A stretch of 64,000 nt of DNA, from NCBI GenBank assembly GCA_024233875.1, contig JACKPB010000009.1, positions 62,001-126,000 of the forward strand. Direction: 5' to 3'. Position numbers and translations under genes: made by a program. A model generated the notes under the pieces. It saw nothing but the letters and a program-made list of their open reading frames with translations, did not search any database and was not told the DNA's origin. This stretch comes from Leptospiraceae bacterium (lineage in GTDB: Bacteria; Spirochaetota; Leptospiria; Leptospirales; Leptospiraceae). Positions within the stretch are counted from its first letter, which is position 1; every line of letters starts with the position of its first letter. Of the stretch, positions 8,922 to 16,589 are shown in pieces.

Positions 8922-10311
8922 AAAAAACTCCCGAGAATAGTATTACAATAAATAGAAAAGAATAAAAGAAGATCATAGAATATACTTTTTTATTCGTGTA
9001 TTCCAAATCTGTTTTTGTATCAAAGTATTGATCACGAACCAGTTCGACTACGACAAATAAGAACAAGATTAGAAATGCGCTTTTTTGGTAGAAAGGTAGC
9101 AATAATTCATCATTGATTACAATTCGGGGATGTAACAGACGATCGAAAAATCCCTTTAGTTGATTTTGATTTTGAACCTTGAAAAAAATTAATGAAAACA
9201 CAGAAATTTGAAAAGTGAAAAACCGGGCGATCCAATTTCTCAAATTTTCATTGAAATGTAGTTTTTCATAAATTGAATCCCGAAATTCCAGGGTATACGT
9301 AGAAAATGACATATACACACCCTGGATGAATCCGTATAAGAAATAGGATATGGTAAACCCATGCCAGAGTCCCACCGCAATCATATTGATCATAAGGCTG
9401 AGAGGTGTACCGATCCTCTCAAAATTTCTCAAACTCATCCGGAGGGGCATGAATAGATAATCTCTCAACCAGGAAGAAAAACTAATGTGCCATCTCCTCC
9501 AATAGTCTGGGATATTTGTCGCAAGATAGGGTTTGTCAAAATTTTCAGGAGAAATGATACCAAACAATCTCGCCGAACCTATAGAAATATCAGTAAAACC
9601 TGAGAAATCACAGTACAACTGAAAAATATAAAAGTAAGGTGCACTCCAAACCATAGTGTCCGGGTACTGATCGGGAGAGGAAAAAATAGGATTGATGTAC
9701 ATTCCAATACGATCAGCGACTACCAGTTTCTTAAAAAAACCATAAACTATCAATTGAATTCCTATATATAGATGAATCTTTTTAAAAGGAATTTTCTGAT
9801 TGATTTGTTCCAGAAAGTCATCCGGCCTCTGGATCGGACCGCTGGGCAATTGAGGAAAAAAGGCGATGTAGAGTAAAAAATAGAAAATATCTTTCTCAGT
9901 TTCATATTTTTCCCAGAAGACATCCAGGAGATAACTGATCAATTTGAAAGAGTAATAAGAAATACCCAGAGGATAGAGGAAAGATTCTACTTTTAAAAAT
10001 GAAAATTCAGGGATTCCGACAAGATTCGGTAAGGACTTGAAAAAAAATATCCAGGAGATGGTAAGAAGTAAACCGGGATATAAAAATAATTTTTTTTGAT
10101 TTTCTTCGGATGCTTCTATCTTCCTTGCCAGGTAGTACACCAGAACGGAAATCACCAGCATGTATAGGGTTAAATAGAAATTAAAAAAACTGTAAAAGAA
10201 AAGTGAAGCTAAGAGTAAAAAATAATTTTTAATTTTATGACCGGGAATCAAATGATAGATTCCCAGTACACCTGATAAAAAACCTAAATATTTGAGGGAA
10301 TTAAAATCCAT
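8890..10311 (-). CDS. MBOAT-family membrane O-acyltransferase (AlgI/DltB type)
   Basis: A 473-residue polytopic protein with about ten membrane helices. MBOAT signatures are clear: YWRRWHISFSSWLRDYLFMP at about residue 260, and the catalytic histidine in VGLWHGFTISYFLYG at about residue 315. AlgI/DltB proteins pass an acyl group from a cytosolic carrier through the membrane to an extracellular polymer. It directly follows a dedicated acyl carrier protein (adjacent, no gap) and overlaps the SGNH-like gene, giving the carrier-MBOAT-SGNH order known from D-alanylation and O-acetylation systems. The donor is probably the ACP-bound product of the FkbH enzyme upstream. Confidence 0.9.
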   Translation of the reverse strand: MDFNSLKYLGFLSGVLGIYHLIPGHKIKNYFLLLASLFFYSFFNFYLTLYMLVISVLVYYLARKIEASEENQKKLFLYPGLLLTISWIFFFKSLPNLVGIPEFSFLKVESFLYPLGISYYSFKLISYLLDVFWEKYETEKDIFYFLLYIAFFPQLPSGPIQRPDDFLEQINQKIPFKKIHLYIGIQLIVYGFFKKLVVADRIGMYINPIFSSPDQYPDTMVWSAPYFYIFQLYCDFSGFTDISIGSARLFGIISPENFDKPYLATNIPDYWRRWHISFSSWLRDYLFMPLRMSLRNFERIGTPLSLMINMIAVGLWHGFTISYFLYGFIQGVYMSFSTYTLEFRDSIYEKLHFNENLRNWIARFFTFQISVFSLIFFKVQNQNQLKGFFDRLLHPRIVINDELLLPFYQKSAFLILFLFVVVELVRDQYFDTKTDLEYTNKKVYSMIFFYSFLFIVILFSGVFYGSTFIYNQF

Positions 10312-10554
10312 TTAACCCAGTTTTTGGTGTATCACATCTATAAGTTTCCCAACATTGGGCAATCCTTGGATTTCTTTGGTAGTGAATTTGATTTTAAATG
10401 ATTTTTCGATAGCTACGATTAGATTGATATGGTTTAGAGAATCCCAACCCTTCACATCTTTGGCTGTCATTTCATCATGGATCTGAATATCCGGCTTTTT
10501 AAAGATTTTTGTAAAAATCTCATTCAATTGATCTGTGACTTCTTCTCTACTCAT
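10312..10554 (-). CDS. Dedicated acyl carrier protein
   Basis: An 80-residue ACP. The phosphopantetheine-accepting serine is in GWDSLNHINLIVAIE (about residue 38-40), in a typical four-helix sequence. It differs from a fatty-acid AcpP (which would have the DSLDTVE motif) and sits between an FkbH enzyme and an MBOAT protein, so it is most likely a specialised carrier that FkbH loads and MBOAT unloads. It stops 1 bp before the MBOAT start codon and begins 4 bp after the FkbH stop. Confidence 0.9.
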   Translation of the reverse strand: MSREEVTDQLNEIFTKIFKKPDIQIHDEMTAKDVKGWDSLNHINLIVAIEKSFKIKFTTKEIQGLPNVGKLIDVIHQKLG

Positions 10555-10558
10555 TTTT

Positions 10559-12325
10559 TTAAACCTCTTCTTCTAAGAATACTTTGCTGGGATTGTACTT
10601 ACTTACATCCAAACTCCAGAACGTACTTCCGTCTTCCCCGGATTCGATGCATTCAAATCCAAATTTCTGATAAAAATCCTTTACCATAGAATTTTTGGAT
10701 GTTGGGATATAGGTTCCTTTTACCTTCGTCTTTCCATTTTGGGAAGCAAGTAAAAAAATCTGATTCATCATAAATTGTTCCACACCACGGGCCAAAACCC
10801 TACAACTCATAATCCATTCGTCAATTAGATAACTCTCAGATTCATTCTTTACAATCACAACCGAAATCAAACCATAGTCTCCAAATTTATCTTTTAATTT
10901 TATATAAAAGGGAAAATAGTTTTCCTTATCTTCCATAAATGCACTACACTCTTCTTCTGTATAACGTAGAGTTGTTAAATTAAATTGATTGGATCTCTGG
11001 ATCAATTGAGCTATCCGGGGTAAATGAAAGGTATCAAATCTTTTTATCCCGATCTTCATTTCTAAAGATTTCAAATAATCATCAATATTATTATAAGATT
11101 TTTGTAGAGACTGTCTTTCAAACTCTACTCTATACATATCTCCTCGTTCCTTATCTTCATCTGTATAGGAAACTGTTTGAAATAGATTGAGTTCAGATAT
11201 ATGTCTTACATACAGAGCGGGGTCTTCGGGTAATTCCGGGACAATCACTTCAGGTAAAAATTGTCTTACAAGATTTCTTTCATATGGATTATCATCCAGA
11301 AAAACAATAGAATCATATCCAATATTCAAAGATTCTTTAATGAACTTTATATTATCAGCCTTATTATTCCAGTTAGCAACAAAAATTGAAATGTCAGACT
11401 CTTTCAAAACCATTTCCGGATGTTCTCTGAAAGGGAGGAGTGCGTTTTCTTCCTGATTTTTACTACAAACAGCGAGAATGATTCCACGTTTTTTCAGTTC
11501 TAAAATAAAGTGTTGAAAGTCAACAAAGGGTTCTCCCTCACCTAGATGCCCGAGAGCGATTCCTTCCAATCCATCATCTCCAATCACACCACCCCAGAGA
11601 GTATTGTCCAGATCCAAAACTACCGCTTTGACAGATCGGATTTTCAGGGAGACAACTAAATCTACAACTTCCTGAGAAATGTACGGAATGTAGTCCAGAG
11701 CACAGGGAGTTTTACTATGATACCAAAGTGTCTCATCCAGGAAATTCTTTCTTCCGTGATACGAAGCTGTCCTTTCAAAATCCAAAACATAGATATTTTT
11801 CTGAGAGGCAGTGAAATCAGACAAATACTGATTCATTTTTCTGCTGAGGTTAACGAGAGAGTCACCTGTCTTAGTTTCGAATGTACCGAAGACATTTTCC
11901 ACAGGTAAAACTAAATTAGAAACCAGGATAGGTATATGAAAGTTGTTTTGAGCATTTTGAAGAATTCCGGAAAGTTTTTCAGATTCCTCCGAAAAGAAAT
12001 CTTCCCGTTTCAACTTGGACAAATAGAATTTTGTTCGAAATTGTTGGATTGTTCTAATGATTACAATTAGATCCGGTTTGAAATCATACAATCCGGAAGA
12101 TGGATTGAAAAGCTCTAATTCTATTGAATCGAAAGGAGCCTCATAAATCTCCGCCTGAAAGTCATTCAAATAAAAAAGCGTTTTGGTGATCACATGGATT
12201 TGCTGGGTCGCACAATCTCCGAGAATCGCTAATTTGATCTTATTATTTTCCGGTTTGAAATCTATATCTCTATATTCAGAAAACAATTCAAAATAATCCA
12301 ACTTTTCTAATTCATATTTGTACAT
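10559..12325 (-). CDS. FkbH-like HAD enzyme (HAD subfamily IIIC)
   Basis: A 588-residue protein with an N-terminal SGNH-like region (LAILGDCATQQIH), a central HAD phosphatase domain with the DxDxT catalytic motif (KAVVLDLDNTLWGGVIGDDG, about residue 235), later HAD residues in CSKNQEENA and FLDDNPYERN, and a C-terminal GNAT-like domain (~400-570). FkbH homologues of polyketide pathways take the C3 unit from 1,3-bisphosphoglycerate, dephosphorylate it and load it on an ACP as glyceryl-S-ACP. The ACP gene follows 4 bp later. No FkbG/I/K-type tailoring genes are adjacent, so the glyceryl group itself could be the transferred unit. GGAGGG precedes the ATG. Confidence 0.88.
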   Translation of the reverse strand: MYKYELEKLDYFELFSEYRDIDFKPENNKIKLAILGDCATQQIHVITKTLFYLNDFQAEIYEAPFDSIELELFNPSSGLYDFKPDLIVIIRTIQQFRTKFYLSKLKREDFFSEESEKLSGILQNAQNNFHIPILVSNLVLPVENVFGTFETKTGDSLVNLSRKMNQYLSDFTASQKNIYVLDFERTASYHGRKNFLDETLWYHSKTPCALDYIPYISQEVVDLVVSLKIRSVKAVVLDLDNTLWGGVIGDDGLEGIALGHLGEGEPFVDFQHFILELKKRGIILAVCSKNQEENALLPFREHPEMVLKESDISIFVANWNNKADNIKFIKESLNIGYDSIVFLDDNPYERNLVRQFLPEVIVPELPEDPALYVRHISELNLFQTVSYTDEDKERGDMYRVEFERQSLQKSYNNIDDYLKSLEMKIGIKRFDTFHLPRIAQLIQRSNQFNLTTLRYTEEECSAFMEDKENYFPFYIKLKDKFGDYGLISVVIVKNESESYLIDEWIMSCRVLARGVEQFMMNQIFLLASQNGKTKVKGTYIPTSKNSMVKDFYQKFGFECIESGEDGSTFWSLDVSKYNPSKVFLEEEV

Positions 12326-12442
12326 GATTTTCCCTCCGGTTATTTGACAATCCGTCTACAAACAATTTTTGTATGTTGGAATAAATGAAAAAAATATATA
12401 TAACTTTGAACAATCTGAAGACAACATCTTATTAGAAAAATT

Positions 12443-12868
12443 CTAAAGGATACCGGATTGAATTCTGGCTTCCACAGATAGTTTATTTTGAGTAATGTTG
12501 AAAATCTCAAAATCTAAAATCACAACATGAACCGATTCTACAATCTGAGAAAGAGTGCATTTTACTTCGAGTTCATCACCCACATAGATTGGAGACTTGA
12601 ATTGGGTTTCAGTTGATTGAGTAAAGGATCTATCACCGGGAAAGATCGTACCAGTAAAATTGGAAAGAATACCATTGATCATGCTACCGTGAATGACTAT
12701 ATCCTTAAAACCTCTCTCTCTAGCATAAATAGCACTCGTATGGACAGAGCTGGTATCTTTAAAGAGATTTAGATAATTTTCATAATCATCTTTTGTAATT
12801 TGATATTTGTGTGTGACGAAATGACCTTCTTCATGATTTTGAAAAAATTTTTCGATATAATCATCCAT
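12443..12868 (-). CDS. MaoC-like (R)-hydratase/dehydratase
   Basis: A 141-residue hot-dog-fold protein. The hydratase motif with catalytic Asp and His is visible (DTSSVHTSAIYARERGFKDIVIHGSM, about residues 37-62). Such enzymes hydrate trans-2-enoyl thioesters to (R)-3-hydroxyacyl thioesters. It precedes the FkbH gene by 117 bp on the same strand and might supply or process the acyl unit, though it may be only a neighbour. The ATG at 12868 is supported by the normal domain start. Confidence 0.8.
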   Translation of the reverse strand: MDDYIEKFFQNHEEGHFVTHKYQITKDDYENYLNLFKDTSSVHTSAIYARERGFKDIVIHGSMINGILSNFTGTIFPGDRSFTQSTETQFKSPIYVGDELEVKCTLSQIVESVHVVILDFEIFNITQNKLSVEARIQSGIL

Positions 12869-13036
12869 TCAATATTTCCTGAATCTTCCTTTTTTTCAAT
12901 TTTTAATAATAGTTTATGATTAGTAAGTTGGGATTAGATAATGTCGAGTTTTTAATTTTCATTGAATGCTCTTTATTTCGAAAATGAATCGAAAACTTGA
13001 AATAGTCAAGGTGATAGTTTTTGGAGAACTAAGATA

Positions 13037-13061
13037 GAAGCTGGGAATAAATCCCAACTTC
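13037..13061 (-). terminator. Hairpin after fabG
   Basis: A 10 bp stem (GAAGCTGGGA / TCCCAACTTC read on +, one G-U pair in RNA) with a 5-base loop lies 31 bp beyond the fabG stop. There is no strong U-run. It probably separates the rpmF-plsX-fabG unit from the MaoC-FkbH-ACP-MBOAT unit. Confidence 0.5.
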
Positions 13062-13091
13062 CATCTAAATTCATTTTTTTAGTGTTCTAAA

Positions 13092-13850
13092 TCAATGCCC
13101 ACCACCGGCTTTGAATCCTCCACCGTGAACTTCTAATGTGATACCGGTAATGTATCCGGCAGCATCACTTGCTAAGAAAGCAGCTGCATTTGCTATATCA
13201 TCGGGTTTTCCTGTTCTACCCAGATAAATAGCATTTTTCATGCCTTCTCTGATGTTTTCGGGAATGGCTGCTGTCATGTCTGTTTCAATAAATCCGGGAG
13301 CGATTGCATTTACACGAATTCCTCTGGATGCCAATTCCATAGCACAGGATTTTGTAAAACCAATCACACCGGCTTTGGATGCGGAGTAATTTGTTTGACC
13401 TGCGTTTCCGTAGATACCAACTATAGAAGTCATATTAACAATTGAACCGCTTTTTTGCTTCATCATGTACTTGATAGCAGCTTGAGTAGTATTGAATACC
13501 CCTGTCAGGTTGACCTGAATCACAGCATCCCACTGTTCTTTTTTCATTCTCATTAGGAGAGTGTCTTTTGTAATACCAGCGTTGTTTACCAGAATATCAA
13601 CAGAACCAAACTCTTTATTGCATGTCTCAATTAAATTAACTGCTTCCGCATCATTAGTAACGTTACAAACAACCGGTATAGCTGTAATACCTTTTGATTT
13701 AAACTCTTCAGCGGTAGCCTTTGTAGCTTCCTCGTTCATATCAGTAATGACGACTTTTGCTCCCAGTTCCCCAAATTTAAGTGCTATTGATTTACCTATC
13801 CCTCTTGCAGATCCGGTAACAATCGCGGTCTTATTTTTAAAATCAATCAT
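13092..13850 (-). CDS. fabG: 3-oxoacyl-[ACP] reductase
   Basis: A 252-residue short-chain dehydrogenase. NADP-binding TGSARGIGKSIA, the NNAG strand, the catalytic Ser in VNMTSIVG and the YSASKAG Tyr/Lys pair are all present, and the C-terminal end (EVHGGGFKAGGGH) is FabG-like. It reduces 3-oxoacyl-ACP in fatty-acid elongation. It lies 14 bp after plsX, and the rpmF-plsX-fabG order is a common lipid-synthesis operon. The acpP usually found next is not here: a hairpin and a MaoC gene follow instead. Confidence 0.93.
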   Translation of the reverse strand: MIDFKNKTAIVTGSARGIGKSIALKFGELGAKVVITDMNEEATKATAEEFKSKGITAIPVVCNVTNDAEAVNLIETCNKEFGSVDILVNNAGITKDTLLMRMKKEQWDAVIQVNLTGVFNTTQAAIKYMMKQKSGSIVNMTSIVGIYGNAGQTNYSASKAGVIGFTKSCAMELASRGIRVNAIAPGFIETDMTAAIPENIREGMKNAIYLGRTGKPDDIANAAAFLASDAAGYITGITLEVHGGGFKAGGGH

Positions 13851-13864
13851 GGAAATCTCCTTTT

Positions 13865-14869
13865 TTATATCTTAAATTTTTTAATATTTTCAGCTATTCT
13901 TACATTCACATCATTTCTGGCGCATTCCACAACTACCCGAATGGCATTTTTAACAGCCAGAGCAGATGAGGAACCATGTCCTATAATGCATGTTCCATTC
14001 ACTCCGAGTAGTACAGCACCACCATATTCAGCATAGTCCAGACGCTTTTTCATGGCCTTCAGTGTGGGTTGTAGAAGCAATGCTCCCGTCTTCGCAATGC
14101 TGGATTGAGAAATGTTATCCTTCAAAATATGGAAAATTGATTTGATCAATCCTTCTGTAGCCTTTAGGACAATGTTTCCGGTAAAACCGTCACAGACAAC
14201 TACATCTACCTCTCTACCACTTCCATAAAGATCTCTACCTTCAATATTTCCAACAAACTTTACAGGTAATTTTTTTAAGATTTCAAATGTTTTTAGGGTG
14301 AGTGAATTCCCTTTTTTGTCTTCTTCGCCATTGGACAAAATACCGATTTTGGGGTTTGGAATTCCGAAAATTTCTCTGGCGTAGATTTCGCCCATGACTG
14401 CAAATTGGGCAAGATACTCCGGTTTGCAGTCAACGTTTGCCCCGGCATCGAGCAATAAGGTGGGTGTTCCCATTTCTTGAGGAAGTGGGACGGCTATCGG
14501 AGGTCTCTGAACTCCCTGAATCCTACCCAAATGCATAAGAGCCGCAGCCATAGTTGCCCCTGTATTTCCAGGAGAAAATATACCTACACACTCTCTATCT
14601 GCGACTAATTTGACTGACTGTACTATAGAGGATTCAATCTTTGTTTTGACTGCTAAGGATGGAGAATCATCCATGTCAATGACTTCTTCTGCATGGATGA
14701 TTTTGAGTTTGTCTGAATCAAAGCTGAATCCCAGGATAATTTCTCCCAGGATCTCTTCTCTACCGACTAAATAAGTGGATATTCCGTATTGATTGATTGC
14801 ATCTATGGCCCCTTCAACGATTTCTGCGGGACCTAAATCGCCGCTCATTGTATCAACGGCGACCCACAT
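13865..14869 (-). CDS. plsX: Phosphate acyltransferase PlsX
   Basis: Makes acyl-phosphate from acyl-ACP for the first step of phospholipid synthesis; peripheral membrane enzyme. The 334-residue sequence has the family hallmarks VAVDTMSGDLGPAEIVEGA at the N-terminus, GIFSPGNTGATMAAAL, LLDAGANVDCKPEYLAQFA and VVCDGFTGNIVLKATEG. It sits 5 bp after rpmF, the usual arrangement in bacteria. Confidence 0.95.
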   Translation of the reverse strand: MWVAVDTMSGDLGPAEIVEGAIDAINQYGISTYLVGREEILGEIILGFSFDSDKLKIIHAEEVIDMDDSPSLAVKTKIESSIVQSVKLVADRECVGIFSPGNTGATMAAALMHLGRIQGVQRPPIAVPLPQEMGTPTLLLDAGANVDCKPEYLAQFAVMGEIYAREIFGIPNPKIGILSNGEEDKKGNSLTLKTFEILKKLPVKFVGNIEGRDLYGSGREVDVVVCDGFTGNIVLKATEGLIKSIFHILKDNISQSSIAKTGALLLQPTLKAMKKRLDYAEYGGAVLLGVNGTCIIGHGSSSALAVKNAIRVVVECARNDVNVRIAENIKKFKI

Positions 14870-14874
14870 GATTC

Positions 14875-15075
14875 TTACTCTTCTGCTTTAGGCTTTTTTA
14901 CCTTAGGAGCAACAATCAATTTTCCACCATAATGTCCACAGGTCGGGCAAACTCTGTGTGGTAGAATATAAGCACCGCAGCTTTTGCAGAGAACTAAATT
15001 TGGCTTACCAATCGCATGGTGAGACCTGTGCATTCTCTTTTTGGATTTTGATTTTCTTCTTTTGGGTGCTGCCAT
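14875..15075 (-). CDS. rpmF: 50S ribosomal protein L32
   Basis: A 66-residue ribosomal protein. The N-terminal AAPKRRKSKSKKRMHRSHH is the L32 signature, and it is the zinc-binding (C+) form with paired cysteines in CKSCGAYILPHRVCPTCG. It is the first gene of the rpmF-plsX-fabG operon. A purine-rich ribosome-binding sequence (AGAGGAAAAAAA) precedes the ATG. Confidence 0.96.
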   Translation of the reverse strand: MAAPKRRKSKSKKRMHRSHHAIGKPNLVLCKSCGAYILPHRVCPTCGHYGGKLIVAPKVKKPKAEE

Positions 15076-15285
15076 TTTTTTCCTCTTCTATCTCTGGAGA
15101 ATAAATATTTTTGAAGTGATTTCTTCGTTGTACTGTGAATAATAAAAAGTTTTTCCTCCCCAATCAAAAGGGATCAAAACTTAAATCAACCTAGAACTAA
15201 GATTTTTTAGAAAGCTAATTTTACAATAAAAAAATGTACAACTGAGTTAGAAATCAAGAATGTATTTATGAAAATAAGTAGAAAT

Positions 15286-15885
15286 CTATTGATTTAAATC
15301 ATTATGTCGCATCATTTTGAAATAGGCACTTTTATCAGGCCAAATCGCGGAAAATGCACCTCTCAATTGATTCATTTCATACTCCAAAGCCCTATCTTCC
15401 GGATACAATTCTTTTAATTGTGAAATCAATTCAGGATCCATATCATTGGATTTACCATGGCATTGAAGACAGAGAGAATTATTGATCTTAATGGGTCTCA
15501 TCACCCGAAATCCTTCAGATGTTTTCGTGAAAGAGACTGATATTTCTTTGCCTTCTTTCAATTCCTTTGCCCATTTTTGAAGAACTATACTTTCCCATTC
15601 ATCCGGTTTGTGGTCCGGATTGCGATACTTTTCGGAAACCCTACGGATTCGAATTGAATGGGTATCGAGATAATCTTTCTCTTTAGCAGGAGAAATCAAT
15701 TTGCAATTGGAAATCGATCCGAGAGGACCGGTCCGCTTCATAGAAGTACTCAGCTCTTTAGAGAGATCCATTTGAAATTGATCAAACAATCCCAATACTA
15801 TCTTTTGTTTTTGTGAATCATCTACTGATTGATTGCACTGACCCAAAAGCATAAAAGATACAAGCAAGAGTAATATTCTATTCAT
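15286..15885 (-). CDS. Haem-c lipoprotein, DUF3365/Tll0287-like
   Basis: A 199-residue exported protein. The signal peptide ends in a spirochaetal lipobox (MLLGQC, Cys at about residue 16). A CLQCHG haem-c attachment motif lies near residue 142 and is followed by ELYPEDRALEYEMNQLRGAFS, which matches the DUF3365/Tll0287-like haem family. The fold resembles a PAS sensor or electron-transfer domain. It lies 5 bp after another lipoprotein gene, so they are probably co-transcribed. Function is unknown; redox sensing is possible. Confidence 0.75.
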   Translation of the reverse strand: MNRILLLLVSFMLLGQCNQSVDDSQKQKIVLGLFDQFQMDLSKELSTSMKRTGPLGSISNCKLISPAKEKDYLDTHSIRIRRVSEKYRNPDHKPDEWESIVLQKWAKELKEGKEISVSFTKTSEGFRVMRPIKINNSLCLQCHGKSNDMDPELISQLKELYPEDRALEYEMNQLRGAFSAIWPDKSAYFKMMRHNDLNQ

Positions 15886-15890
15886 ATTTT

Positions 15891-16469
15891 CTATCGACTT
15901 CCTTTGATTTTTCCAATCATGTCAATTCTATCTCTATAATGACGATCCCGATCTACAGATTCTGTTTTTTTTCTACGTTCGGACTGAAAACTTTTGATCA
16001 ATTCCAAACCTCTGGAACCATCATTTCCTACACGTCTCGAATAGATTCTGGTGTTTTCATTCTGAACAAATGGTTTGTCTTCTAAAGCCTTTTCCAGTTT
16101 TGTTTCGTTAAAATCAGCCGTTGCTTTCACAACATTCCCTTCCGGTTTCGCCTCTTCATCCAACATAAAGTTTTGAAGAAAAACTTTAGGTAAAACCATC
16201 AATTCTTCTTTGATTTCGGGATCTACAATCATGGAGTGTTTTTTGGAATATCTTTCTATTCCCTCATCCACAATTTCTCGCTCTACATTGATTTTGTATT
16301 TTTTGATATCACAACCGCAGGGTTTGAAATAGAGCACGATAGGTTCGTAAACGATCTCCTTTTCAGGAACCTGATCAGAACTTGCACAGCCGATCAATAG
16401 AATCAGTGAGAACACATAACCTAAAAAGCTTAAAAACCTTGAACTTGAATTCATAGTATTGATTTTCAT
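15891..16469 (-). CDS. Lipoprotein of unknown function
   Basis: A 192-residue protein with a signal peptide and a lipobox in SLILLIGCASSD (Cys at about residue 28). The mature part is charged and has no motif I recognise. A second in-frame ATG 15 bp downstream (MNSSSRFLSF) could equally be the start; neither has a clear Shine-Dalgarno. It is followed 5 bp later by the haem lipoprotein gene. Confidence 0.65.
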   Translation of the reverse strand: MKINTMNSSSRFLSFLGYVFSLILLIGCASSDQVPEKEIVYEPIVLYFKPCGCDIKKYKINVEREIVDEGIERYSKKHSMIVDPEIKEELMVLPKVFLQNFMLDEEAKPEGNVVKATADFNETKLEKALEDKPFVQNENTRIYSRRVGNDGSRGLELIKSFQSERRKKTESVDRDRHYRDRIDMIGKIKGSR

Positions 16470-16589
16470 AATCAGGATTCTAAAATATTTTTTTTATTCT
16501 TATTCACTAGAGTCCACTAATTTTTATAAAAATCCTAAAAATATGTCTCATTATAAATCTTACGACTACAGGTAGATGGAAAAAAAGCA

